DNA of 64,000 bases from Hibiscus mutabilis (lineage: Eukaryota; Streptophyta; Magnoliopsida; Malvales; Malvaceae): positions 13,074,128-13,138,127 of the forward strand of contig CM033744.1 in the NCBI GenBank assembly GCA_019671005.1, read 5' to 3'. How positions within the stretch are numbered: the first letter of the stretch is position 1; the number at the start of each line of letters is the position of its first letter. The notes beneath the pieces are model-generated. The model was given only the letters and a program-made list of their open reading frames with translations. It was not told the DNA's origin and did not search any database. The position numbers and the translations under genes are program-made. Shown one piece after another: positions 9,815 to 24,200 of the stretch.

Positions 9815-12231
9815 ATGGCGGCTGAGAGGCTTAGGGATTTGAGTCAGCCGATTGATGTCTCCTTACTTGACGCCACCGTTGCTGCCTTTTACGGAACCGG
9901 ATCTAAACAAGAGGTTTGATTGTTTATTTGCTTTGCTTCCCTTTTTTTATGTTTCCGTTTCTTGACTCTGACTTGGAAACTAGGAAATGTGGTTTTAGTT
10001 TAAAGTGATTTTCTGTTTGGTTCTCGAGAAAGTAAGGGAGTGTGTGGAAGATTTTGTTTTCCTAGGGTTTAGTAACGGAGATTGTCCCGGGGAAATGTGG
10101 GTTGATTTTGAATTTCTAGGGTTTAATGTCAGTGAGTTTATACTTGAATGCAATTTTGAATTTAGGACTTGAACTTTCTTTCTGATTTTGCGGATAAATG
10201 TGTCAAAATAGGGTGGTGGTTTTGGTAGGGCGGAGGTTAGGCGCGATTAAGCTGTTTAGTGGTCGGACCATTGCCTTCTGGGAAGTTCCATGCGGTGTAA
10301 AAATTTATATTTCAATTTTGGCCAATTTTGAATTATTTTTTCTTAATGATAACTGATAAGTTTGAAGACCTGTTTCAAGCTATTAGAAAATGAAGGTTAA
10401 AGCTTTTTAGCTAATGTAGGTTCCAGGTTTAGAACCGTCCTTTACATTTTAGTTTTATTCCTCTTGGTTTGATAGTTTATATTTCTTCCATTCAAATAGA
10501 ATGATTATGATAGAAGTAAAAGAAAAGAAGTGTCCCTTGTATTTTTTTTCTCGCCTTTATTAGGCCTTTTTGAAGTCAATAGTTAGGGATTTCTAGTTGG
10601 ATATACTTTTGGATAATTCTTGTTCTCTGGTTTTCTGTAGCAAATTGATTACCTTAAATATTAGTGTTTCCCTTATGTAGTTAACAATCCCAACTTTATA
10701 AAATACCTTTTCTCCGTATCCAGTTTTCATTGTAGTAGTAGTCCTAGTTTCACCTTGTTGATCAAATATATCTGTTTTATTTGGTTGTACTACTGATAAA
10801 AGTGAATGATTTATCGGATAGTTACAACCATAATTATATTTCTGGCATTTAATGCAACTCCTTGTTTTTCTTTTCCCCAATATAAGTCATGCCACACAAG
10901 GCAATAATTATATTTTTGGCTCTATTTTATCTTTACTTGTTTTTGAAATTTCTTTTCCTTAATTGTACATCAAATTACAGAGAGCACAAGCGGATCAGAT
11001 ATTGCGAGATCTGCAAAATAATCCTGATATGTGGCTTCAAGTTGTGCACATCCTGCAACAAACAAAGAGCCTTAATACCAAGTTCTTTGCCTTGCAGGTA
11101 AGTGAAAATGAGTATTTTCTTTATGATCTTTAATCCTTAGCAAGGAAAACTTGTTCAAGAGAGTTCTAGTTCACATTCCTTTGTTGTGTACAGTCGATAG
11201 TGCTTGTACCTATAAGTTGATCTTGACCTTATAGCTGCCTAGATGATTAATACTTTGGGTCAACTTTTTCCAACCAATAACTTGAGACTATTGCAAAAAA
11301 AGTAGAAGTTAATCCTCTGTTCAATCTGATGATTTTGTGGAGCTTTTCTTAATGTATTTTTACAGGTTCTTGAAGGTGTTATCAAGTATAGATGGAATGC
11401 CTTGCCTGTTGAGCAGCGAGATGGAATGAAAAATTACATTTCTGAAGTCATTGTACAGGTAGAAGAGCAATTTATTTTTCATCTTCTTTAGGATTGTGGA
11501 ATTTCTCAAAAAAGTACATTTTAGTACCTTTTCCCCTTCTATTTGTATATTCTTTCTTACATGTAGTTTCTAATTTTCTAGTTGTCAAGCAATGAGGCAT
11601 CCTTTCGAGCAGAAAGGCTGTATGTCAACAAGCTGAATATCATATTGGTTCAGGTATATTTTATCTGCCTCAAGAAAAATTACTTCATATATGAGGGACA
11701 AACTTGCTTGAGTGTGTAACAAATTAGGCAAGTTGCGGCTTGGGCTTTACCTCTTAGTGTACTTTTTCTTTATTAATCACAATCGTTTAAAGTTATAACG
11801 CCAAAGGGTGTTATTTTATTTATCCCTTGGTTAACCTACTAGTGAGTTTTCCCTTAAATGGTTTCACAAGTATTGCTTTAATCCAAAATGAGAGGAAATT
11901 AATGGCTACATTAGATTTTGTTATCATTGTCTAGAAAGTGACATGTGTATTGAATTTCCAGATCCTGAAACATGATTGGCCAGCTAGATGGCGAAGCTTC
12001 ATTCCTGATCTTGTTGCAGCAGCAAAAACTAGTGAAACAATTTGTGAAAATTGCATGGCGATACTGAAAGTAAGTTTTGTATCATAATTCTTTCTTTGTA
12101 AACATCTTACAGAGTCTCTGATGTTAATATGAGTTTTTCTGTGGTCAGCTTCTAAGTGAAGAAGTTTTTGATTTCTCGAGAGGTGAAATGACTCAACAGA
12201 AGATCAAAGAGCTTAAACAATCTCTAAACAG
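9815..12231 (+). other. XPO1: XPO1 exons 1-6
   Basis: Exons: 9815-9913, 10981-11097, 11366-11458, 11582-11653, 11962-12069, 12149-12231. Introns 1-5 are all phase 0. Exon 6 ends in phase 2 (AG, completed by C of exon 7 to give Ser). Exons 1-3 cover the importin-beta N-terminal (Ran-binding) domain, with FALQVLEGVIKYRWNALP across the exon 2/3 junction. Exons 4-6 begin the exportin-1-like domain (LLSEEVFDFSRGEMTQQKIK). Intron 1 is long (1,067 bp) and has further AGGGTTTA words near 10063 and 10116, possibly an expression-enhancing first intron. Confidence 0.95.
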
Positions 12232-15200
12232 GTGGAACTATTTTACTTGTTTTCAGCTATTAGAGTAATACTTTTGTGAATGTCTGTTATTGAGGTTTGT
12301 AGTTTCTGTTTTTAATGTTGCCATTCTATACTGTTCTTGGACGCTCTTTCGTACAATCTCTGTTTGTACTTTCTTCCTTTTTTATAAGATATCTATTCTT
12401 GGATTGATTAGTGTTTTTTTCTCTTGGTTTTTAATGGAAGAGTCCAAAGCTTAGTTGTCAGTAATTGTTGCTAGTCTTATCTCATACGTAATCAGAGTTT
12501 GTATGGAAAGTAGACATGGCATGTGTGTGCATGTCTTTTGATTTTGTATTCACATGTTGACATATAATATGGGTTTTCACATGAAATTGGCAACAAGATC
12601 TGGGGTCACTTTGTAGAAAGTAGTGAAAACAGAAGAGAGAGTGTTCTGTTATTCAATATCGAATAGGTTACAACATAGAACTCTTTTATAGAGTCTTTAA
12701 GAATTTATCTTTAACTAGGAATCCTAATGATAGAAGACTTCTTATCTACTAACAGACAACTCTTAGTCTTTATCCTACTAACATATAACTCTTAGTCTTT
12801 TACATAACTTACAAGTCTTTTACATAATATACAAGCCGTATTATCCTACACTCCCCCTCAAGCTGGAGAGTATACGTTGTATAGCCCCAACTTGGATAAT
12901 AACTCATCAAAAATTGATTTGGGTAAGGCTTTTGTAAGTACATCAGCTAGCTGTCCTTCTGTAGGGATGTATGACAAAGAAGCTATCCCATTGTTAATCT
13001 TTTCTGAAATAAAATGCTTGTCTATTTCAACATGTTTTGTTCTATCATGTTGAACTGGATTCCTAGCAATTTGAATTGTTGATTGGTTATCACACAAAAC
13101 CTCAAACTTATTTTCTTGGTCCGTGTTTAACTCCTCAAGAACTTAAGTAACCAAATTCCTTCGCACATTCCTAGTGCCAAAGCTCGAATTCCGTCAGACC
13201 GCTTTTGGAGACAATCGATTGCTTCTTAATTCTCCAGTCACGAGATTTCCCCAAAGAAAAGTGCAGAGCCATTTGGTTGATCTCCTTTTCGGTGAGTTCT
13301 CCATTGACTAGAGTCGTGAATACTTTCATAGATCTGTCCTGTGTCTTTTTAAACAATAAACCATGTCCGTGAGTCTTCCTCAAGTACCTAAGAATTATGT
13401 TTGTTTGCTTTGCCATGTGTTGTTCATTGGGATTGGTCATATCTTTGACTTATCACGCCATTGGAAAAGCAATGTCCGGCACGGTTAGTGATAGATAGAT
13501 CAATTTTCCCACTAATCTCTTAAACTTGTCTTTGTTAGCTAAAAAGCCTGTTTCATTAGTAAATTTCTGCCGACTTCCATTGGTGTATCTCACGATTTAC
13601 ACCCCAAAGATTCCGACTTCATTTAGTAAATCAATGACATACTTCCTCCGATTTATCACCAACCCCTTACTTGACCTTGCAACCTCCATGCCCGTAAAGT
13701 ATCTAAGCTTCCCTAAGTCCTTTGTTTCAAACTCTCTTCTTGAAGATTCTTCAAGCAACTAATTTCTTCATCATCATCCATCGTCAAGATTATATCATCC
13801 ACATAAACAATCAAGATAACCCTTTTATTTTTTGAAGTTACCTTAATAAAGAGTGTATGATCACTAGTGGGTGCTGAATCCATTCTTTAGAATAACTCTA
13901 GTAAACCTGTCAAACCAAGCTCGAGGGGACTGCTTTAGACCATAAAGTGACTTGATGAGCTTACAAATTTTCTGATTTCCTTCAACTGATTTCAGACCAG
14001 GTAGGATCTTCATATAAACTTCCTCCTCAAATTTCCCATTAAGAAATGCATTCTTGACATCAAGTTGGTGCGGGTTCCAATCATTGTTGACAGCAAGACT
14101 TAACAAAACTCGAACAGTGTTGAGTTTTGCCACTGGAGCAAAAGTTTCAGTATAATCAATCCCATAGGTCTGTGTATACCCTTTAGCCATGAGCCTTGCT
14201 TTATATCTCTGCAAACTGCCATCAGAGTTATATTTCACAGAAAAAACCCATTTACAACCGACAAGCTTTTTACCTTGGGGAAGATCCATTATTGTCCAGG
14301 TACCATTTTTCTCAAGTGCACTGATCTCTTCTTCAACAACCCTTCTCCACTTAGGATGCTTTAGTGCCTCATCAACAGTTGTAGGAATTTCTTTTTCATC
14401 TAAACTTGCTGTAAAAGCTTTAAAAGATGGCATCAAAGAGAGCGTAAGCAAACAAATTTCTGGATAGGATGTTTAGTGCACTGTCTAACTCTTTTTCTAA
14501 TAGCAATAGGGAAATCATCCAGATTAGGAGTAGTAGACTCACTGATCAAATTTCCTTCATCTTCCATATTGGCAATTTGACTCGAATCCAATTCTCGGCA
14601 AGTGTCAGATTGCAAGATGGCCTCGGGTATAGTTTTCTTTCTCCTTGTATAGGTTAAAAGTTGTTTGGGAGGAGTAGGTGTTTTGGAAGGATCTTGAGAA
14701 GTTGCTGGTGTTTGTGAAGGTGTTGTAGGCAACAAGGATGGATTTGTGGAGTGAGTGAATAAAAAGTCTGGAGGTATAGAAAAACTAGGAGAAGTTACCT
14801 GATGTTGGTAAGAAGGCTAAAAATCATCCCAAGTCTCCCCCTGAATTGCAACCTTAGTAAAGTAAGGGTCCTGTTCAAAAAAGGTAAGATCCATAGTAAC
14901 AAAAAGTTTTCGAGATGGGGGGTGATAGCATTTATAGCCTTTCTTAAGTGAAGAATACCTTACTAGCACACACTTTACAGATCTAGGATCTAACTTGGAC
15001 CTATTAATAGCTGAATTATGAATAAAAATTGTACAACCAAAGATCTTAGGAGGTAATGTACAAGAAAGAGGCTTAAAGTGGGGATATTTTTCCAAGAAAA
15101 TTGATTTTGAGGGGTTTGAAATTTCAAAACCTTACTGGGCATGCGATTGATCAAATATGTGGCAGTTAACAAAGCCTCTCCCCACAAGTACTTAGGAACA

Positions 15201-18200
15201 TTACTGGTAAATAAAAGGGATCGAGTGACTTCAAGAAGGTGTCGGTTTTTTTCTCTCGCCACTCCATTTACATTTGTGGAGTATCAACACGTAAACTAAT
15301 CGAACTATTCCCTTTTTTTGAAAAAAGAATCACCCAAAGACCTAGCAAAAAATTCACCGCCATTGTCGATTTAAACAATTGGATTTTAGTATGGAATTGG
15401 GTAAGAACCATGGTGTAAAATCTCTCAAAAATGCTTTTGATTTGGACTTTTTTTTCATCAAATAAGTCCAAGTAGTCCTACTATGATCATCAATAAAAGT
15501 AATAAACCATTTACAACCATCAGCATTCTTCACTCTAGAAGGGCCCCAAATATCACTATGGATCAAAGAAAAAGGGTGAGATGGTTTATAAGTAGATGGC
15601 AAGTAGGATGCTTTGGTTTGTTTAGCAAGAGGGCAGATATGGCATTTAAATAAGCTTGGCTTTTTATTGATGAATAAGGAAGGGTACAATTTTGCAAGAT
15701 ATTGAAAACTAGGATGACCTAACCTAAAATGCCACAATAAAACATCATCACTTTGTCCTAAAGCTGTAAATGAACAAGGAGATTGAGAGATAGAAGAGGG
15801 TGGAGTGCTATGAAGAACATAGAGGCCATTGTGCAAACTAGCATTGCCAATCATTGTCTTCGAGTCCATTGCCTGCAAAACACAACCAGAAGCATTAAAA
15901 ATTGTGGAACATTTTAAATCTGTTGAAAGCTTGCTAACAGATATAAGATTGCATGCAAGATTGGGGACAAATAAGACATCATGGAGCAACAGATTTTCAT
16001 TAATACTAATAGAACCATAGCCTTGAATTTGAGAAAGGGAGCCATCAGCAGTTTTAATAGATCTACCAGAAGAAGATGCTGTGTATTTAAGGAACAATTC
16101 CTTGTTACCAGTCATATGGTCGACGCGCCCCCAGTCGATGATCTAGGTTGGAGTAAGTTGTGCAGATAAAAGGGTGTAGGGAAGGAGGTACCTTGATTTC
16201 TTTCATGGCGATTTGCCTCACCAGGCATGCAAATTTCCCAAACAATTTTCAAGATCTTCAACTGTTCCTTAGTAAAACTTGCAACACCGAGAGACGAAGC
16301 TAAATGGGATGTGCATCTCTAGAAGACCTTGGTTTCTAATCGATTGGTTTGCCATGAAGCTTCTAGCACTTCTCCTTGGAATGGCACGGTTTCTTGCAAT
16401 GATCACACCAGGCCTACCTTTTTAGTAGAAGTTGTGCGAGTGAGAAGAGCAGATCCTTCATGGGAAGAAGATTCGGGAAGCATCACAAGGCGCCCGCTTC
16501 TCCTCCTTAATCTGCAGAAAAAACTTCTCTAATCGAAGGAAGAGGAGTCGCCAAGAATCCTACTACAAACCGCATCTAACTCTTTATTCAACCCATGAAG
16601 AAATTGGAAAATTCTGCGTTGTGCGGTAATTTTTACGCATAAAGCGACATCTGTTGGTGTCTCCCATTCATTCTCGCTCATAAAGGTCTATCTCACGCCA
16701 AAGGGCATTGAGGGTATTGTAGTATAGGGTGGTGGCATTCCTTTTTGTTTGAGAATCAAGCTCGACCTTCAATCCCATACAACTCGAGAGATATTATCAT
16801 CTTTGGAATAGGTTTCTTGGACAACCCTCCATTTCACCATTGTTTGGTAAAGGAGAAAATTCTCGCCTACACTAGGAGCCATAGAATTGAGCAACCAAGA
16901 CATCACACGGCTATTCTCCCGCATTCATTTGGCATAACCAAGCAGTAGACGGTGGGCGCATGCTTGTCAACCTCCCGTGAGATAGCCCAATTTGCCACAT
17001 ACGAGATAAAAATCTTGTGATTGAGACCATTCCAAATAATTATTTCCATTCAATCTATGACAAGTAATAACAAATTTGGAAGTTTCATTGAGATCATCGT
17101 AACCGTAAATAATTTACGGTGAAGAAGTGATTTCAGTAGAGGAATTATAAGAAGAAGAGGTGGCCATCGACTAGGGTTTTATTTAGAAGATCGAAACCCA
17201 AGCTGATACCATGTAGAAAGTAGTGAAAACAGTTATTCAATATCGAATAGGTTACAACATAGAACTCTTTTATAGAGTCCTTAAGAATTTATCTTTAACT
17301 AGGAATCCTAATAATAGAAGACTTCTTATCTACTAACAGATAACTCTTAGTCTTTATCCTACTAACAAATAACTCTTAGTCTTTTACATAATATACAAGC
17401 CGTATTATCCTACACACTTCAAACAGAGTAAAAAAACTGGTCTGTAAAGGAACAAGACCAAAATCACTTCCATCGATTAAATATCAAGCTGTCCTTTTAG
17501 TTACCTAATATGGAGATATATGTATATATATATATTCATAGTTTACTTGTAAATTTTGTTAAATGAACTATAAACTGAAGATATCACTTTTTATTGGCGC
17601 AAAGAAAAGAGCTGAACCTTTCTCATTAACTATTATTAATTATATCATTTACCTTGCTCTGCTGTATTAAGCAACTGAAGGTCTCATTGATGATAATTTT
17701 ATTCTTCCAAGATAGGTTTGTGTCTTTGACATTTGCTTGTCATCTGTGCAAGTCATCTGGCTAAATGTTCTGTTTGTTTTTTAACAGCGAGTTTCAACTC
17801 ATTCATGAGTTATGCTTGTACGTACTATCTGCATCTCAAAGAACAGAGCTTATACGTGCCACATTATCCACCTTGCACGCTTTTCTTTCCTGGATTCCCC
17901 TTGGCTATATATTTGAATCAACACTGGTAAACAGTTCTTGGCTTCTCAAATTACTTAGCTGTCAATGTGTTGCACATGCAATTTTTTCTGATGAGGTTCT
18001 TTATTTATTTTGTTAATATATGTTTCACCTCTCATGCTGTATTTATGTATTTACAGCTGGAAACACTCTTAAAATTTTTCCCTATGCCGTCGTACCGGAA
18101 TCTCACCCTCCAATGCCTAACAGAGGTAAAACTATTTTAAAGAATATTTTTCCTAATGGAATAAACTAATATTGTTGTCACTAAGAATGTGGAAATTTAT

Positions 18201-21200
18201 TCATTAGATTTGTGGATGATTGCAGGTTGCTGCCTTAAATTTTGGGGACTACTATAACGCGCAGTATGTTAAGATGTACAATATATTCATGGTCCAGTTG
18301 CAGGTTTGTCAGCATGTATTTTTAAAGTTCATTGATATTTGCAGTTATAACTATGGTTTGCAAAACCCATTTTTTATGTATTGGATTGATATGTATATTT
18401 TATGTTGCTTTTCTCTTCATTCTTTGGTTTTCTTTCTTTCCCTTTTTCCTCTGTTAATATTACAATACTTTCTGGAATGTTTTTAGGCTATTCTCCCTCC
18501 CACTACTGACATCCCTGAGGCTTATGCACATGGAAACAGTGAAGAACAGGTATGTTTCTAGTCAGGTGGTTCCTGTCTGGTGTGCACATTGAGATAATTT
18601 TTTTCCTGTGTTAACTTATTCTTTCATGTTGTTGCTCCAGGCATTCATTCAGAATTTGGCACTATTCTTCCCTTCATTCTACAAGGTAAGTTGCCAATGA
18701 AATCAACAAAGCTTTCCTGTTTATGATGTGGAAAATGATGAATGAGATAGGGTTGGTTAAGTGTCCACTAAGTCCTAAATCTGATGTGGTTGATGAGCCC
18801 TCAAATGCATTTTGATGAAAAGAAAAAAAATCTGAATTACTAATATTATTGTCCTAAATATGATTTTTGCGGTTGATTCCTTTTCTTTGATTAAGCTTGT
18901 TAAATGCATTGGTCAAGCATAAAGTGTTCCTACACTTGATAGCTCAGTTTCAGTTGGTGATTTTGATGATCATGTTTGCTACATTGTTCTTTGTTTTCAG
19001 TTTCACATTCGGGTGCTAGAGACTGCACAAGAAAATATTTCTGCACTATTAGCGGGTCTGGAATACCTTATCCACATATCTTATGTGGATGATACTGAGG
19101 TCTTTAAGGTATCATGGCAATATGATATTTTATTAAATTACTTTTTCTATCTGATTGTTCCTTTTTTAATCTCTCAAAACTTGGTTTAAAGTATTGTGTC
19201 TCGTATCTTGTTAAATAGGTTTGCTTGGACTATTGGAACTCCTTGGTTTTGGAGGTATTTGATGCAAATCATAACATGGATAATCCTGCTGTAACTGCAA
19301 ACATGATGGGACTGCAGGTATAGTGATAATTTATGTTAGCTTTAAACCATTTTAAAGGATTTGAAATGTAGAAAACTATTGTGATTCCATTACAGCTCTG
19401 CTGTTATCACTTCTATGCGCAGTGCATCTTGCAACTCTTTTATTTTAGCCGCCATTGTGGGAAAAAGTGTTCTCGTACTTTTCTCTGTTTCTGAGAGTGT
19501 GCAACTGGAAACAAATAGACACGTCTATTATTGCGCTCAAATCCAGCAATTATATATATTATAAAATGTGGGAAATCATATTTAGCTCACACTGGTCTAC
19601 TTGTTTTTTGTACATTTTTGTGGATGACTCACCTAGATATGATCTGTTTTTTTCATTTTTGTTTTGTTTGGAGTGGTTTTCTATGTTTCTTGAAATTGAT
19701 GTGAAATTGGGATTACTAACTGTAGATTGTACAACATCCTTCTTGTGATTATTTATGTGAATAGATGTTGCTTGTAGTTTGCGAATGTTGAATTGCTACA
19801 AGATTTGCCACTTTTAGGTTAATGTTGAAGGATGAGTCATTTGTTGTCAATGAATTGAATCTGGCAGGTGACTTTGCTCCCTAGCATGGTTGATGGCCTT
19901 GGAGCCCAGATTCTGCAAAGAAGACAACTTTATGCTGGTACAATGTCGAAGTTGAGAATGCTCATGATTTGCCGTATGGCTAAGCCTGAGGAGGTTCTTA
20001 TAGTTGAAGATGAAAACGGCAACATAGTTCGAGAGACAATGAAAGATAACGATGTTCTTGTTCAATATAAGGTGATGAACCTCTAATATTAAAGATGATG
20101 CTTAATCTAGATGGCTAAATCTAATTCTTAGTCAAAAGGCATCAGCCTTTTATTGTTTTTCCACCTTAAAAATGTATTTACTAATCATGACTAATTGGAT
20201 TGATTGATATGTTGTGATTTATTCATATGATGCTTTTATTATTTTTCGTCTTCTCATTTATTTGTAAACTTCAGCAAGTAATATTCTATTTTTTATGTTA
20301 GTATTTTATATGCCTGTAAAATGAAATTTCTTTTGTTGTCTGAATGATATGTTGCTCTTGCTATTTGGTCCAAAACTTAAAAAGCTGTATTACTCTATTC
20401 CAACAGCTGATGTTTTAGTACTCTATATCTTGGTATGATATTTAATTTTCTTTTTCTTTTTTTGAATTTGCTGTTGTCTCTTGGATTTCGTTGTTAATAA
20501 AGTTATATGATGCAGATTATGAGGGAGACATTGATCTATTTGTCTCACTTGGATCACGAGGATACTGAAAAGCAGGTATAGAATTACAAGACATTTATAA
20601 TTTTCTGTTTTCTAGAAGTTAATTGGTGTTATTTACTGGTTTTTGACATAATTTTCCTGAGTCCATGGATGCATTGTGTTCGCTAAGAAAAATGACATTT
20701 TTACTTTATCTCTAAACAACTGAAATAATCTGTCATTTAGATGTTCTCTTGCATATGATATCTGTAGGAAATAGGGTTAGAGAATTTTGTACTCTTCTTA
20801 TTTCGATACACAGAAAATAAGTTTACTTATAGACTTCTACAAGGAGTTTTACATTGAGTAGATAACCTCTAGGATAGGACTCTTATCCTTCACAAAAATA
20901 GAGTTAGATTACAACTAAACTACTTAGGTAGGATAAAATTACAACTTTGATTCTATACGTGCTAACCTACACTCCCCCTCAAACTAGTGTGTATATGTTA
21001 TGTACACCCAGTTTGGATGACAGCTCATCAAAGCTCACTCTTGGAAGTGCTTTGGTAAAAATATCAGCTAGCTGATTCCTAGTAGGAATATAGTGAAGCT
21101 TTACAACCCTATTGTTGACCTTCTCATCGATAAAGTGTCTATCAATCTCAATGTGTTTGGTCCGGTCGTGTTGTACTGGATTTCTAGCAATACTCATTGC

Positions 21201-24200
21201 TGACTGGCTGTCCCTGTAAATTTCGGATTCTGCTTTTCCATCCAGCTCCAATTCCATGAGAAGTTTTTTAATCCACGTTCCTTCACATATCCCAAGAGTC
21301 ATTGCACTAAATTCTGCTTCTGCATTGCTTCTAGATACTACAGCTTGTTTTTTGCTTCTCCAAGTGACCAAATTTCCCCACACAAACGTCCCATAGTCAC
21401 TAACAGATCTTCTATCTGTTAGTTCTCCTGCCCAGCTTGAGTCTGTGTAGACTCTCACTGTTCTATCTTGATGTTTCCTGAAAATAAGTCCAGATCCTGG
21501 TGTAAATTTCATGTACCTTAAAATTCTATTGACTGAATCCATGTGCTCTTCTCGAGGATCACTTATATGTTGACTGACTATGCTCACCGAGTATGCAATG
21601 TCAGGTCTAGTAAGAACCTCAAACCTAGTTCCATTGGAGATTCAGTTGGTCTACTTCCAAGCATCCCAGTTTCTGTGAGTAGGTCTAGGATGTTCTTCCC
21701 TTGGTCGATAACTATGCCCTCTTTCGATCTTGCTACTTCCATTCCCAAGAAGTACCTAAGGCTTCCCAAGTCCTTAGTTTCGAACTCCTTTGCTAGAACA
21801 GTTTTCAGCATCTCTATCTCTTCAATATTATTCTTAGTAATAATCATATCGTCAACATAGACAATTAGAAGAGTCATCTTACCATCTGGTGCAACCTTTC
21901 GAAATAATGTATGGTCTGCTTGACTTTGCTTGAACCCATTCTGAACCATCTGGTGCAAATCTGTCAAACCATGCTCTAGGGGATTGCTTTAATCCGTACA
22001 GTGATTTCTTTAGTTTGCACACTGTCCTCTTCGTGTTTTTTTCCTCCAAACCTGGTGGAACCTGCATGTGTACTTCCTCCTCAAGGCTTCCATTAAGGAA
22101 TGCATTTTTGATGTCCAATTGGTGTAACTTCCAGTCCTTGTTAACAGCTACTAACACTAACGCTCTGATGGTATTCAATTTAGCTACTGGTGCAAAGGTT
22201 TCTTGATAGTCTACTCTAGTCTGTTGGTTTTCCATGCAGCTTCCAACATTGTTCCATCAAATGCCCAACCTTTTTACAGTGCTCACACCAAGGTCTCCCC
22301 CTCCTTTGTTTACTCCTAGAATTGGAGTTTTTAATAAGCGCTGAAGCATCTGTCTGTTGAGCAGCTGGTACCATCAAGGAAAGCCTACTTTCTTCCCTCC
22401 TAATTTCTGAAAAAGCCTCTAGAAAACAGTGGGAGGGGTTTAGTGGCCAAAATTCTGTACCTTGCCCCATCGAACTCACCATTAAGTCCAGAAAGAAATT
22501 GAAATATTCTCCTTTGATTTTTAAGCTTATTATAGAAGCTAATATCATCAAGACACTTCCACTCATTTTCTTCATATAGATCAATTTGTTGCCAGCACTT
22601 AGTTAGAACTCCAAAATACTGTGCCACTGTCAGATCTTCTTGTCTGAGATCTTTTATCTGATTCTCAACTCCAAAGAGTTCCGGTGTATTATCCACATTG
22701 GAGTATGTATTCCTAGCTGCACTCCATATCTCTGCTGCAGTCTGGTCGAGCATGAAATTTTCTCCAACTTCCGGAACCATGGAATTAATTAGCCATGACA
22801 TTATCATGGTGTTCTCACTCAACCAGCTAGAATAGGCTGGATCAGACTCTTCTGGAATAGGCAGTGAATTTGAGAGATAGGAAGCTTTTCTTCTTTTTGT
22901 AATATACAGCCGCACTGATTGAGACCAAGGGAGATAGTTGTTTCCATTTAATTTGTAGGATGTAATTGGAGAAAGATGAATCTGAGAGCTGGGACTCAGA
23001 TGAACGAGGACTATTTTGAGAACTAATTTCTGACGCAGAAGGTTCTGAATTAGTCATTGAAAGGTATGGATTTGATCGAAAGAGAAAGGGAGGAATTCTT
23101 TTTTGTGTAGATAGGATCGATCTAATCTGATACCATGTAGAAAATAGGGTTAGAGAATTTTCTACTCTTTTTATTTTGATATACAAAAAATAAGTCTACT
23201 TATAGACTTTTACAAGGAGTTTTACATTGAGTAGATAACCTCTAGGATAGGACTCATCCTTCACAAAGATAGAGTTAGATTACAACCAAACTACTTAGTT
23301 AGGATAGAATTACAACTCTAATTCCATACGTGCTAACCTACAATATCACTAGGGTAGCGACAAAGGAATGCTCAGAGAAAAAAGTTCTATGTGGTGATTC
23401 TATGGAGAATGAAGCATCCTCCTTTTTATGATAGTTCATTCTTGGATTTTAGTTTTAATTTTCACTAGGAATCTTATGCATAAACCATTTTATGTTCATT
23501 CTTTTCTTTTTCACTTTATGGCAATTTTTGAACTTATATTCAATATGGATTTGTTGCATTTTCTATGTAATGCAGATGCTAAGGAAATTAAGTAAGCAAT
23601 TAAGTGGTGAGGATTGGACTTGGAACAACTTGAATACATTATGTTGGGCAATAGGATCTATTTCTGGTTCCATGATGGAAGATCAGGTATCATTCTATCT
23701 ACGCCAAGAAATGCTAGCCAGATGGTCATTATGATGTGGTCTTGTGTGTACTTGCACGGAGTTGCTACCTCCTCCCTTGTATGTTTTTTTGTTGCTTATA
23801 TTAGTTTAACATGTTTGGTATTCATGGCAGGAAAACAGGTTTCTGGTGATGGTCATTCGTGATTTGCTGAATTTATGTGAAATCACTAAAGGGAAAGACA
23901 ATAAAGCTGTTATTGCTAGTAACATTATGTAAGAATATATAATATCAAGAGTATTTGTGGACTGTCTATATAGGTTTTTCTCTGGACTCTGATGTAACTA
24001 TTCAAAAGCTTGTTGCATTTTTTTACATGCTTATTGGTGGCTCAGAGTGTGATGGAACTGTTAGAATCAGAGAACATTTTAGAGTGTTTCTCTGTTAAAT
24101 TTTATTTCAAAAATGCTGTACAAGAGTACTTCTTTTATAGGCTTTACAAGTAGTTAACCTAGAGTAGTCTACCTAAGAGATATAACTCTTATCCTTTAAT

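Larger units (their letters stand above)
12612..17414 (-). mobile_element. Copia LTR retrotransposon I in XPO1 intron 6 (antisense)
   Basis: LTRs 12612-12850 and 17212-17414 are flanked by the perfect 5-bp duplication CACTT (12607-12611 and 17415-17419). The primer site on the minus strand, TGGTATCAGCTTGGG (17211-17197), abuts the right LTR. A purine tract (complement of 12851-12866) abuts the left LTR, so the element is opposite to the gene. By eye the LTRs differ at about four substitutions and two indels over about 203 aligned bases, which suggests the youngest of the three intronic insertions. Internal order on the minus strand is gag region, protease/integrase, reverse transcriptase, RNase H, the copia order. 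Short LTRs and protein words suggest the Ale/Retrofit lineage. Confidence 0.93.
20763..23342 (-). mobile_element. Copia LTR retrotransposon II in XPO1 intron 15 (antisense, internally deleted)
   Basis: LTRs 20763-20971 (209 bp) and 23136-23342 (207 bp) are flanked by the perfect duplication ATATC (20758-20762 and 23343-23347). The minus-strand primer site TGGTATCAG... starts at 23135 and the purine tract is the complement of 20972-20985. The element is only 2,580 bp: gag is followed directly by reverse transcriptase, so protease, integrase and the first part of reverse transcriptase are missing. By eye the LTRs differ at about 15 positions (about 7%), making this the oldest of the three intronic insertions. 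Confidence 0.93.

Noticed and set aside
10593..11101. Open frames around 10593-10880 (minus) and 10889-11101 (plus)
   Set aside because: The first is intronic. The second is a wrong-frame reading over exon 2 of XPO1; the correct frame gives RAQADQILRDLQNNPDMW.
23492..23862. Two plus-strand frames spanning exon 16
   Set aside because: They are XPO1 exon 16 (or a shifted frame of it) extended into introns, not separate genes.
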